Source: Davidsoniella eucalypti (Eukaryota; Ascomycota; Sordariomycetes; Microascales; Ceratocystidaceae). Taken from it: a stretch of DNA of 14,363 nucleotides. Under the pieces are notes generated by a model, which saw only the letters and a list, made by a program, of their open reading frames with translations, made no database searches and was not told the origin of the DNA. The position numbers were made by a program, and so were the translations under genes. Position 1 is the stretch's first letter. Each line of letters starts with the position of its first letter. This document shows positions 1-8,041 of the stretch, piece by piece. Location: NCBI GenBank assembly GCA_004009845.1, contig RMBW01000575.1:1-14363 (forward strand). Reading direction: 5' to 3'.

Positions 1-1650
1 ACAATATCAAAATAGCTCACCTAGCACGGAAGCCAATATGACGAACCAGTTCAGTGCAAGTGACCAAGTATTGGCCTGTATCACAATAATAGAGCATACT
101 GGTTAGGCAACATGCTAAGCTTCGCATCGAACAAAAAACGCCCTATCTGTAACGTGTTATCTACTGTTCTAACCTGCCGATCTTTCCTTTCTAGCCTAAT
201 GATGAACAACATTTTCTGGTCACAAGTTCCAGCTCTTCCGTTCTCTATTTTACCTTTTTTTTTTTCCGCATATCCCTCTATCTTTTCGCTTATATTATCA
301 AGTGGTATGAAGAGGAAGATCGGCGTGAGTAACTTGGAGCGATATTCTTACATTGTCTGCTGATGGTGGCCGATGGACACTGAACTGCTAACCGGCTAGC
401 CCATTTCTCCTACCAACGTGGATGGGTGTACAACAGAGGAAAATGGTGAAGTTGGCAGCCAGATCGGGCAGAAGGAATAGAGAAGAGGAGACAATAGAGA
501 TATCCAAGGCGTCAATGGGATCACATGATGACAGCTTGGATATATAAGTGTCATCATGACCTGGCCACTCTCGCTAAACAGGCATATACTACTGGACGAT
601 GATATGTCGCCTTGAAGCAACACGCAAATCGCCAAGCAAATAAGAGCATGTTTTTGTTTTTTTTTGCTCTTTCGGGGAACAAGTAGTATCCAGAGTAAGG
701 TCTCTCGTAACGTTGATATTAAGGCCTAGTTAGAGTTTGGTTTCCAACCAGACGTTGGACTGTATTTGCAGAGGCAAAAAAAAGAGGGTAGTATGGGAGA
801 AACAGAAGAGCAGCACGGGACTCCACGCCACTTGGACACACAAAACGATACGTCTAATAGTTGGTTCTTGTTTATGTTTTTGTATAGTTGTTGATACTCA
901 CAACGTCTTCCCAGAAGATCTCTTAGACGGGCTACTAGAGTTATCATGATACAACCCGTTCTCTTTCAGGTCGAAGTAGGCATTAAAGCAACATTCTAGC
1001 TTGTTTTATAGATGCCTTCTTTGTTCCTTGATATCGATATCTGATAAGCCATGAAAAAGATGCAGAAGACCCGCATCGAGAGCCCAACAGACGAGGCGGT
1101 GAGCGGGAGTATTAATTAAATTTGAGGTTACTAATCAAGATTATTTAATAGTTGTGGTGTAAATAACATTACTTTGATTGTACTGTACTGTTATGTTTAT
1201 CTATTAGTGACTGGTATATTAGTAGGGTTTGTAAAAAAAAGCGAGTAACCCTGGTCCAAAAATGAGTACAGGCCTTTTTTTTACAATTTTTGTTTTATAA
1301 CCACTTACATGTATTTAACAAGATCAAAACCAAAATTAACAAACACCAACTAGGTAGAATAAGTTAAAGCAAGAAAAGAAACCGCGTTTATTCCAAACAA
1401 AAAAATAGTAGCCAAAGATTAAAGATACTGCTGACATAAGCAGAAAACAATAGATTAAGAGAAAATAAGCATGATAATCATGCAAATACTAAATTTCAAC
1501 CACAACGACAGAGCACAATACAATAAAAAGGTAATGACTGTAATCAGCTTACTTTAATGCAACCCAAAAACACTTTTTCCAGGCCTCAATCATTATTGTT
1601 AAGTTTTAAGTAAGGAAGTGATGTTTACGAGCTGATTTCTATTTCATCAC
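1..1650. other. Probable rDNA intergenic spacer, no gene seen
   Basis: I find no convincing gene here. The short open frames are low complexity, lack recognisable motifs and overlap on opposite strands. The stretch has many A and T homopolymer runs (around 250-265, 655-665, 1233-1240, 1275-1283), as expected of fungal spacer DNA, and a small palindrome GATATCGATATC at 1030-1041. I looked for a 5S rRNA gene and for tRNA T-loops and saw none. It is called rDNA spacer only because it lies directly upstream of the 18S gene; given the junctions elsewhere in this window, an undetected join cannot be excluded. Confidence 0.5.
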
Positions 1651-2631
1651 CATACTAAAATGGCGATTTTGGAAAAAAAAGCGTTGCGTGGAGCCACCAG
1701 AGCGGGCCCCACCTCGGGTCAACTCGACGCATTAACAAGAAGGAGACAAATGAGCAATCAGAAAAAGAAAACTATTCTCTTTTTATAGTAATCTTCTTCT
1801 GCGTTTCTTCTCTTACTGCTTGATGCCAGTGTAACACCAGTCTAGCACCAAAGGTATGATCCATCTCAACAAAGAACTTTAGATATACTACTAGCACATA
1901 TTTCAATCTAACATATATATATTCCGATTCGTTTAGCGAAACGAATAGCCTGCGATGGCTCCGATATATATGGAGGAAGTAAAACAGTGCTAGTCGGTTA
2001 TCATCAGTTCATGGGATGGAGGAACCGATGGGATTTAGGCTGCGTTAAATACACCAAACATCCTGCACTAACTATTTGCTTGCGGCCTCTCAGCTTTCGT
2101 CCCCGAATATGCGAGACTTACATATTGTACCTAACTTGCTGGCGTTGAGAGCTTTGCACTCCGTCTGGGTCAGTGTATTTTGTAATGTCGGCCCAGGTTG
2201 ATGTGGTAGCTACGGCTATTCATTGTTTGCCTGGTTGTCAGATAGAGTATTGGACTTTAACCATATGCTCTGACTGATGGATTTTGTAGATGTATTGGCC
2301 TCTGGCTATAACTGTTTATATAGATATCCGGAGACAGCGGCGTAGTAAAGATGTAATTAGTTACGGAAGTACTGCGAACCTGCTCTCCACCATGGATTCA
2401 TATGATTCCACTTTGTAGATATAATTTGTATTTGTCAACTGTGTAGTTGTATGCGTTCTGGGAAATTAAGAGGGGGAAAACAGATTGTTAGCTGTGTAAC
2501 TTTGGGCCTCATGCCTACGAGTTATTCATAGCTATCCGTTTCCATTTATTTGGAAAACATCCTGATAACTAAATCTTCTCCATTGCTACTTTTGTAGCTA
2601 TGGTGGCCGGTCTCCCCCGGTGCACGATAGT
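1651..2631 (+). other. Probable rDNA promoter-proximal spacer and 5' ETS
   Basis: This about 980-base stretch leads directly into the 18S gene and has no protein-coding content. Near 1676-1735 there is a GC-rich island (AGCGGGCCCCACCTCGGG at its core) within AT-rich spacer. Its distance of roughly 900 bases from the 18S start would fit an external transcribed spacer of ordinary fungal length, so the RNA polymerase I start could lie near it; this is inference from spacing alone. A strong potential RNA structure lies at 1913-1971. No sequence-level polymerase I promoter consensus can be recognised because these are species-specific. Confidence 0.45.
1913..1971 (+). other. Predicted branched hairpin in 5' ETS
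   Basis: An outer stem ATATATAT (1913-1920) with ATATATAT (1964-1971) encloses two hairpins. The first is perfect: ATTCGTTT (1927-1934), loop AGCG, AAACGAAT (1939-1946). The second is AGCC (1947-1950), loop TGCGAT, GGCT (1957-1960). The arrangement resembles a three-way junction, common in transcribed spacers. No function is assigned. Confidence 0.5.
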
Positions 2632-3558
2632 TATCTGGTTGATTCTGCCAGTAGTCATATGCTTGTCTCAAAGATTAAGCCATGCATGTCTAAGTATAAG
2701 CAATTATACAGCGAAACTGCGAATGGCTCATTATATAAGTTATCGTTTATTTGATAGCACCTTACTACTTGGATAACCGTGGTAATTCTAGAGCTAATAC
2801 ATGCTAAAAATCCCGACTCACGAAGGGATGTATTTATTAGATTAAAAACCAATGCCTTCGGGCTTTCTGGTGATTCATGATAACTTCTCGAATCGCATGG
2901 CCTTGCGCCGGCGATGGTTCATTCAAATTTCTTCCCTATCAACTTTCGATGCGAAGGTTTTGTCTTCGCATGGTTACAACGGGTAACGGAGGTTAGGGCT
3001 CGACCCCGGAGAGGGAGCCTGAGAAATGGCTACCACTTTTAAGGAAGGCAGCAGGCGCGCAAATTACCCAATCCCGACACGGGGAGGTAGTGACAATAAA
3101 TACTGATACAGGGCTCTTATGGGTCTTGTAATCGGAATGAGTACAATTTTAAATCCCTTAACGAGGAACAATTGGAGGGCAAGTCTGGTGCCAGCAGCCG
3201 CGGTAATTCCAGCTCCAATAGCGTATATTAAAATTGTTGTGGTTAAAAGCTCGTAGTTGAACCTTGGGCCTGGCTGGCCGGTCCCCCTCACCGGGTGCAC
3301 TGGTCCGGCCGGGTCTTTCCCTCTGTCGAACCGCATGCCCTTCACTGGGTGTGTCGGGGAAACAGGACTTTTACTTTGAAAAAATTAGAGTGCTCCAGGC
3401 AGGCCTATGCTCGAATAGTACAGCATGGAATAATAGAATAGGACGTGTGGTTCTATTTTGTTGGTTTCTAGGACCGCCGTAATGATTAATAGGGACAGTC
3501 GGGGGCATCAGTATTCAGCTGTCAGAGGTGAAATTCTTGGATCTGCTGAAGACTAACT

Positions 3559-3591
<33 letters not shown>

Positions 3592-3732
3592 GATAAGGAA
3601 CGAAAGTTAGGGGATCGAAGACGATCAGATACCGTCGTAGTCTTAACCATAAACTATGCCGACTAGGGATCGGACGATGTTATTTTTTGACTCGTTCGGC
3701 ACCTTTCGAGAAATCAAAGTGCTTGGGCTCCA

Positions 3733-3765
<33 letters not shown>

Positions 3766-4236
3766 AAATTGACGGAAGGGCACCACCAGGGGTGGAGCCT
3801 GCGGCTTAATTTGACTCAACACGGGGAAACTCACCAGGTCCAGACACAGTGAGGATTGACAGATTGAGAGCTCTTTCTTGATTCTGTGGGTGGTGGTGCA
3901 TGGCCGTTCTTAGTTGGTGGAGTGATTTGTCTGCTTAATTGCGATAACGAACGAGACCTTAACCTGCTAAATAGCCCGTATTGCTTTGGCAGTACGCTGG
4001 CTTCTTAGAGGGACTATCGGCTCAAGCCGATGGAAGTTTGAGGCAATAACAGGTCTGTGATGCCCTTAGATGTTCTGGGCCGCACGCGCGTTACACTGAC
4101 ACAGCCAGCGAGTCTTTCCTTGACAGAGATGTCCGGGTAATCTTGTTAAACTGTGTCGTGCTGGGGATAGAGCATTGCAATTATTGCTCTTCAACGAGGA
4201 ATCCCTAGTAAGCGCAAGTCATCAGCTTGCGTTGAT

Positions 4237-4287
<51 letters not shown>

Positions 4288-4424
4288 CTCAGTGAGACCT
4301 CCGGACTGGCCGAGAGAGGTGGGAAACTACCCCTCATGGCCGGAAAGTTGTTCAAACTCGGTCATCTAGAGGAAGTAAAAGTCGTAACAAGGTCTCCGTT
4401 GGTGAACCAGCGGAGGGATCATTA
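2632..4424 (+). rRNA. 18S rRNA: 18S (small subunit) ribosomal RNA, complete
   Basis: The gene is the RNA core of the cytoplasmic 40S subunit. It starts at TATCTGGTTGATTCTGCCAG and ends at GCGGAGGGATCATTA. Its 1793 nt match an intron-free fungal 18S. Visible landmarks include the 530 loop (GCCAGCAGCCGCGGTAA, about 3191), the AAACTTAAAGAAATTGACGG block (about 3757) and the decoding-site region GTACACACCGCCCGTC (about 4252). The V4 text GGCCTGGCTGGCCGGTCC is typical of Pezizomycotina. Compared with the ascomycete consensus as I recall it, several usually invariant places are changed (GATTCTGCC for GATCCTGCC at the 5' end; CCACTTTTAAGG for CCACATCCAAGG near 3033). At least two helices show paired changes that keep base pairing (3514-3519 with 3545-3550; 3845-3849 with 3884-3888), so the gene looks functional and fast-evolving rather than decayed. 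Confidence 0.97.
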
Positions 4425-4574
4425 CCGAGTTTTTAACTCTTTAAACCATATGTGAACATACCTTCTAGCTGCTTTGGCAGGCTTGGTAACACAAGTCTTG
4501 CCGGTAGTATTTACAAACTCTTTTTATTTCTAGAGAATTATTCATTGCTGAGTGGCATTAACATAATAAGTTAA
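4425..4574 (+). other. ITS1: Internal transcribed spacer 1
   Basis: This is the spacer between the 18S end (ATTA at 4424) and the 5.8S start (AACTTTCAACAACGG at 4575). It is 150 nt and AT-rich. It begins CCGAGTTTTTAACTC and ends AATAAGTTAAA, a style familiar from Sordariomycetes. It is removed during pre-rRNA processing. Confidence 0.93.
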
Positions 4575-4732
4575 AACTTTCAACAACGGATCTCTTGGCT
4601 CTAGCATCGATGAAGAACGCAGCGAAATGCGATACGTAATGTGAATTGCAGAATTCAGTGAATCATCGAATCTTTGAACGCACATTGCGCCTGGCAGTAT
4701 TCTGCCAGGCATGCCTGTCCGAGCGTCATTTC
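4575..4732 (+). rRNA. 5.8S rRNA: 5.8S ribosomal RNA, complete
   Basis: The gene is a component of the 60S subunit and pairs with the 28S 5' end. The 158-nt length is normal. It carries the conserved CGATGAAGAACGCAGCGAAA and GAATCATCGAATCTTTGAAC blocks and the 3' hairpin GCCTGGCAG...CTGCCAGGC. CTCTAGCATCG replaces the commoner CTCTGGCATCG. The 3' boundary (GAGCGTCATTT) is set by family convention to within a few bases. A 5'-truncated second copy lies at 10412-10552. Confidence 0.96.
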
Positions 4733-4893
4733 ACCACTCAAGCTCCGCTTGGTGTTGGAGGACTCGCATCTTATGATGCGGGCCGCCGAAATGCATCGGC
4801 TGTTATACTTGCAGCTTCCCTGTGTAGTAATATTTATTTACGCTTTGAAACTCTTGTACTACATGCCGTAAAAACCCTCTATTTTTTGAAAGG
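4733..4893 (+). other. ITS2: Internal transcribed spacer 2
   Basis: The 161-nt spacer lies between 5.8S and 28S and is short for Pezizomycotina. It contains a hairpin with GGACTCGCATCTTATGATGC and ends before TTGACCTCGGATCAGG, the usual 28S start that pairs with 5.8S. A near-identical second copy is at 10553-10713. Confidence 0.93.
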
Positions 4894-4927
4894 TTGACCT
4901 CGGATCAGGTAGGAATACCCGCTGAAC

Positions 4928-4959
<32 letters not shown>

Positions 4960-6640
4960 CAACAGGGATTGCCTTAGTAGCGGCGAGCGAAGCGGCAACA
5001 GCTCAAATTTGAAATCTGGCTACTTCGTAGTCCGAGTTGTAATTTGTAGAGGATGCTTTTGGTGAGGTGCCTTCCGAGTTCCCTGGAACGGGACGCCGGA
5101 GAGGGTGAGAGCCCCGTACGGTTGGATACCAAACCTTTGTATAGCTCCTTCAACGAGTCGAGTAGTTTGGGAATGCTGCTCTAAATGGGAGGTATATCTC
5201 TTCTAAAGCTAAATACCGGCTAGAGACCGATAGCGCACAAGTAGAGTGATCGAAAGATGAAAAGCACTTTGAAAAGAGAGTTAAACAGCACGTGAAATTG
5301 TTGAAAGGGAAGCGCCTATGACCAGACTTGTTTCTGTCAGTTTTGCTTGTTTTCGGACTTGTTTACTCTGTCAGTACAGGCCAACATCAGTTTGTTGTTT
5401 GGGAGAAAGGCTTAGGGAATGTGGCTCTTTCGGGAGTGTTATAGCCCTTTGCATAATACCATTCGGCAGACTGAGGACCGCGCTTCGGCAAGGATGTTGG
5501 CGTAATGGTCATCAGCGACCCGTCTTGAAACACGGACCAAGGAGTCAACCTTATGTGCGAGTGTTTGGGTGTAAAACCCCAGCGCGTAATGAACGTGAAC
5601 GTAGGTGAGAGCTTCGGCGCATCATCGACCGATTCTGATGTTCTCGGATGGATTTGAGTAAGAGCATATAGGGTTGGACCCGAAAGAAGGTGAACTATGC
5701 TTGTATAGGGTGAAGCCAGAGGAAACTCTGGTGGAGGCTCGCAGCGGTTCTGACGTGCAAATCGATCGTCAAATATGAGCATGGGGGCGAAAGACTAATC
5801 GAACCTTCTAGTAGCTGGTTCCAGCCGAAGTTTCCCTCAGGATAGCAGTGTTGAACTTCAGTTTTATGAGGTAAAGCGAATGATTAGGGACTCGGGGGCG
5901 CTATATTGCCTTCATCCATTCTCAAACTTTAAATATGTAAGAAGCCCTTGTTACTTAATTGAACGTGGGCATTCGAATGTATCAACACTAGTGGGCCATT
6001 TTTGGTAAGCAGAACTGGCGATGCGGGATGAACCGATCGCGTGGATAAGGCGCCAGAGTGAACGCTCATCAGACACCACAAAAGGTGTTAGTACATCTTG
6101 ACAGCAGGACGGTGGCCATGGAAGTCGGAATCCGCTAAGGACTGTGTAACAACTCACCTGCCGAATGTACTAGCCCTGAAAATGGATGGCGCTCAAGCGT
6201 TCCGCCCATACCACGCCCTCAGGGTAGGATCTATGCCCTGAGGAGTAGGCTGGCGTAGAGGTCAGTGACGAAGCCTAGGGCGTGAGCCCGGGTCGAACGG
6301 CCTCTAGTGCAGATCTTGGTGGTAGTAGCAAATACTTCAATGAGATCTTGAAGGACCGAAGTGGGGAAAGGTTCCATATGAACAGCGGTTGGATGTGGGT
6401 AAGCCGATCCTAAGCCATAGGGAAGTTCCGTTTCAAAGGGGCACTTTGCCCCGTATGGCGAAAGGGAAGCCGGTCAATATTCCGGCGCCTGGATGTGGGT
6501 TTTGCGCGGCAACGCAACTGAACGTGGAGACGACGGCGGGGGCCCTGGGAAGAGTTCTCTTTTCTTTTTAACAGTCTAGCGACCCTGGAATCAGTTTGTC
6601 TGGAGATAGGGTTCAACGGCTGGAAGAGCCCAGCACTTCT
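4894..6640 (+). rRNA. 28S rRNA: 28S (large subunit) rRNA, 5' half only, cut at 6640
   Basis: It starts at TTGACCTCGGATCAGGTAGG and holds the D1-D2 region and onward (AAGCATATCAATAAGCGGAGG region near 4930; GGTGAGAGCCCCGTACGG near 5104; AGTAGCTGGTTCC near 5810). It proceeds without an intron to the segment AGAGTTCTCTTTTC...CTGGAAGAGCCCAGCAC (about 6550-6636). A fungal 28S is about 3.3-3.4 kb, so roughly the second half is missing. The sequence stops within a conserved domain and is followed by the only N in the window and then mitochondrial DNA. This is an artificial or rearranged end, not the gene's 3' end. Confidence 0.96.
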
Positions 6641-6641
6641 N
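6641..6641. other. Ambiguous base at the rDNA / mitochondrial junction
   Basis: The single N sits exactly where conserved 28S sequence ends and AT-rich mitochondrial sequence begins. Coincidence of an uncalled base with the change of compartment points to a consensus or scaffolding join. Confidence 0.85.
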
Positions 6642-6657
6642 GTCTTATAATAAATAT

Positions 6658-6687
6658 AAAGATATAATTAATATTAATTATATCTTT
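6658..6687. repeat. Perfect 30-nt AT palindrome (mitochondrial)
   Basis: The arms AAAGATATAATTAAT and ATTAATTATATCTTT are exact reverse complements with no loop. It lies just after the junction and 37 bases before tRNA-Gly. It could act as an RNA processing hairpin or be a neutral AT palindrome. Confidence 0.7.
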
Positions 6688-6724
6688 TTTATTTGAAGGT
6701 TTATACCTATCTGTGATATAAAAA

Positions 6725-6795
6725 GCAACCATAAGTTAACGGTAAACTGCTTGTCTTCCAAACAAGATTTGTTGGTTCAAATCCGACTGGTTGTA
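6725..6795 (+). tRNA. trnG: Mitochondrial tRNA-Gly (UCC)
   Basis: It folds as a full cloverleaf. The acceptor is GCAACCA with TGGTTGT. The anticodon stem CTTGT/ACAAG encloses loop CTTCCAA with anticodon TCC. The T arm is GTTGG-TTCAAAT-CCGAC. The discriminator is A; no CCA is encoded. It opens the block Gly-Lys-Asp-Ser-Trp, a set often clustered in Pezizomycotina mitochondria. Confidence 0.94.
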
Positions 6796-6821
6796 TAGAA
6801 TTAATTACTTTTTTTTTTAGG

Positions 6822-6870
6822 CCGGAGGAGCGGAGCGTCCTCCGGGTGGGCTATTAAATTAGCCCCACCG
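6822..6870. repeat. GC-rich double-hairpin element
   Basis: The first hairpin is CCGGAGGA (6822-6829), loop GCGGAGCG, TCCTCCGG (6838-6845). The second pairs GGTGGGCTA (6845-6853) with TAGCCCCACC (6860-6869) around a 6-nt loop with one bulged base. Tandem GC hairpins in AT-rich mtDNA resemble the double-hairpin elements described in other fungal mitochondria, which are thought to be mobile. The word CCGGAGGC recurs at its end and again near 8422. Confidence 0.75.
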
Positions 6871-6954
6871 GAGGCTTCATATTTAATTATTTTTAAGATA
6901 AAATAATCCCAAATATTACGCTGTTTAACGTGGAGATGTTAAACATTATTTTAA

Positions 6955-7030
6955 GTGTAAGCAGTCCCTGCATAGCTTGCCGCTTGCGGCGCTGCGCAGC
7001 GCAGCACAAAATTTGCGGGACACAGAAAAA
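6955..7030. repeat. GC cluster, copy A (76 nt)
   Basis: It is nearly identical to copy B at 8161-8236: only three substitutions in 76 positions (6958 T/C, 6981 C/G, 7024 A/T). The ends GTCCC(T)GC and GCGGGAC form an outer stem, and the centre is the perfect palindrome GCGCTGCGCAGCGC (6989-7002). It is followed by CACAGAAAAA. The same layout is seen in the other elements of this block. Confidence 0.85.
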
Positions 7031-7440
7031 ATAATTATTTTTTTTAAGAATTAGATATAATTTTTTTGTATATAGTGTGAGTTTAAATTTGGTAGTTTTC
7101 TGTTATAGTATTGTAAAGAGGGTGTATTAATAAAAATTAAAATTAAGTAAAAAAGGTAGGTGCAAGCTCTTATTTCTAGTTTTAGGTACTGAAGAAATAA
7201 AAATTTATAAAATAATTTAAATAAACTAGTTTAAATAAAGTAAATTAATTACAAAAATTGTAGGCGTGCCATGCTTCACAAGTAAAAATTAAATTTGTGG
7301 TGCGAAACCATCGTCCTAATTTATAATAATATAATAACAAAGATTTAAAAATAGTTCTGAATTGATAGGTAAACCAGAAAACAAATAAAAAGTCTTATTA
7401 TATACAACAAATAATTACGAAAGATAGTTAGGAAATTCTA

Positions 7441-7470
7441 GTCCCCTTAAAATTTCCGGGACAGAAAAAA
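7441..7470. repeat. Short relative of the GC cluster
   Basis: GTCCC (7441-7445) and GGGAC (7458-7462) form the outer stem, with AAAATTTCC between, followed by AGAAAAAAAA. The right half AAAATTT(C)CGGGACAGAAAAA matches the right half of copies A and B (AAAATTTGCGGGACAC.GAAAAA), but the GC palindrome core is absent. It reads as a deleted or minimal family member. Confidence 0.6.
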
Positions 7471-7536
7471 AATAGTTTGTGTATATTGTTTTTCAAATAG
7501 TATATGTTTTTTATTCTAACTGGTTGTAATATTATA

Positions 7537-7609
7537 GGGATTTTAGTATAATGGTTATTACATAGGACTTTTAATCCTCATGATATCGGTTCAAATCCGA
7601 TAGATCCTA
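7537..7609 (+). tRNA. trnK: Mitochondrial tRNA-Lys (UUU)
   Basis: The acceptor GGGATTT pairs with AGATCCT, with G-T pairs at the top and inside. The anticodon loop CTTTTAA gives anticodon TTT. The stem TAGGA/TCCTC has one mismatch at its outer pair. The T arm ATCGG-TTCAAAT-CCGAT is perfect. The discriminator is A. It ends 16 bases before tRNA-Asp. Confidence 0.88.
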
Positions 7610-7625
7610 GGTAATAGTCTTTATT

Positions 7626-7698
7626 GAATTAGTAACTTAATTGGTAAAGGATTTCCCTGTCACGGAAATAGATAAGGGTTCGACCCCCTTCTGATTCG
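7626..7698 (+). tRNA. trnD: Mitochondrial tRNA-Asp (GUC)
   Basis: The acceptor GAATTAG pairs with CTGATTC. The anticodon stem TTTCC/GGAAA holds loop CTGTCAC with anticodon GTC. The T arm is AAGGG-TTCGACC-CCCTT, and the D arm contains AATTGGTAA. The discriminator is G. Its acceptor and T loop resemble those of the tRNA-like remnant at 7910-7953. Confidence 0.94.
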
Positions 7699-7837
7699 CA
7701 TGTAAATAATATTATTTAACACAATTTGTCTTAATAAGTATTACTTACTACCAGATTATTTTAGGCCTCCATAGGTACGTATAGGTAGTATAGGTACGTG
7801 ACCCCTAAATTATTTTGTTTTATGAGCTCGCTTGTGT

Positions 7838-7868
7838 GTGAAACGTGAAACGTGAAACGTGAAACGTG
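7838..7868. repeat. Tandem repeat, 4 x GTGAAAC
   Basis: Four perfect head-to-tail copies of GTGAAAC are followed by a partial GTG. The array runs straight into a hairpin (7869-7890). Such short arrays arise by replication slippage; no function can be read from it. Confidence 0.9.
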
Positions 7869-7890
7869 CTAGCCAGTTTTGCATGGCTAG
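7869..7890. repeat. Hairpin after the GTGAAAC array
   Basis: CTAGCCA (7869-7875) pairs with TGGCTAG (7884-7890) around an 8-nt loop (GTTTTGCA). The hairpin abuts the tandem repeat on its left and lies 19 bases before the tRNA-like remnant. Confidence 0.7.
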
Positions 7891-7909
7891 TAAAAATAAA
7901 AGAAACTGC

Positions 7910-7953
7910 GAATTAGGTAGGATGGAACTTCGGTTCGACCCCGACCTAATTCG
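7910..7953 (+). pseudogene. tRNA-like remnant lacking D and anticodon arms
   Basis: A perfect 9-bp stem GAATTAGGT / ACCTAATTC (7910-7918 with 7944-7952) encloses a T-arm-like hairpin TCGG-TTCGACC-CCGA with a canonical T loop. Only about 11 bases separate the 5' strand and the T arm, so the D and anticodon arms are missing. The acceptor start GAATTAG and loop TTCGACC match tRNA-Asp at 7626. It may be an internally deleted tRNA copy, or a complete tRNA damaged by a sequencing or assembly deletion. Confidence 0.6.
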
Positions 7954-7960
7954 GGTTTAA

Positions 7961-8041
7961 GGAAAAGTCTCCATAGGTAAGGTAAGGTATTTGCTAAATA
8001 CTGTGTTTTTACACTTAGACGTTCGATTCGTCTCTTTTCTG
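7961..8041 (+). tRNA. trnS1: Mitochondrial tRNA-Ser (GCU)
   Basis: The 81-nt length and long variable arm (GTGT-TTTT-ACAC) mark a class II tRNA. The acceptor GGAAAAG pairs with CTTTTCT. The anticodon stem GGTAT/ATACT holds loop TTGCTAA with anticodon GCT. The T arm is AGACG-TTCGATT-CGTCT. The discriminator is G. Confidence 0.93.

Larger units (their letters stand above)
6796..7536. other. Mitochondrial intergenic region with GC-rich hairpins
   Basis: There is no gene I can support in this 741-base stretch between tRNA-Gly and tRNA-Lys. It is very AT-rich except for a double hairpin (6822-6870), a 76-nt GC cluster (6955-7030) and a small relative (7441-7470), listed separately. I looked for the mitochondrial RNase P RNA and did not find its paired conserved regions. 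Confidence 0.75.

Noticed and set aside
112..949. Short open frames in the left spacer (112-363, 396-635, 726-949)
   Set aside because: They are low complexity, have no motif or intron signals and overlap on both strands; no support as genes.
2601..2628. Similarity of GGCCGGTCTCCCCCGGTGCAC just before 18S to the 18S V4 region near 3276
   Set aside because: The match is short, gapped and GC-rich; chance or local hairpin composition explains it.
3064..3345. Open frames on either strand inside 18S, 5.8S and 28S (for example 3064-3345 minus, 4646-4897 plus, 5387-5782 minus)
   Set aside because: They lie wholly in conserved rRNA sequence and are by-products of GC-richer structural RNA, not genes.
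2632..6640. Group I introns in the nuclear rRNA genes
   Set aside because: 18S has normal intron-free length, and the conserved 28S blocks follow each other without long inserts up to the break.
6955..7470. Mitochondrial RNase P RNA, suggested by ACAGAAA after the GC clusters
   Set aside because: No partner region of the GAAAGTCC type pairs with it, and the ACAGAAA text is the tail of repeated hairpins.
7838..7868. CRISPR-like array from the GTGAAAC repeat
   Set aside because: The units are 7 nt head to tail with no spacers, in mitochondrial DNA.
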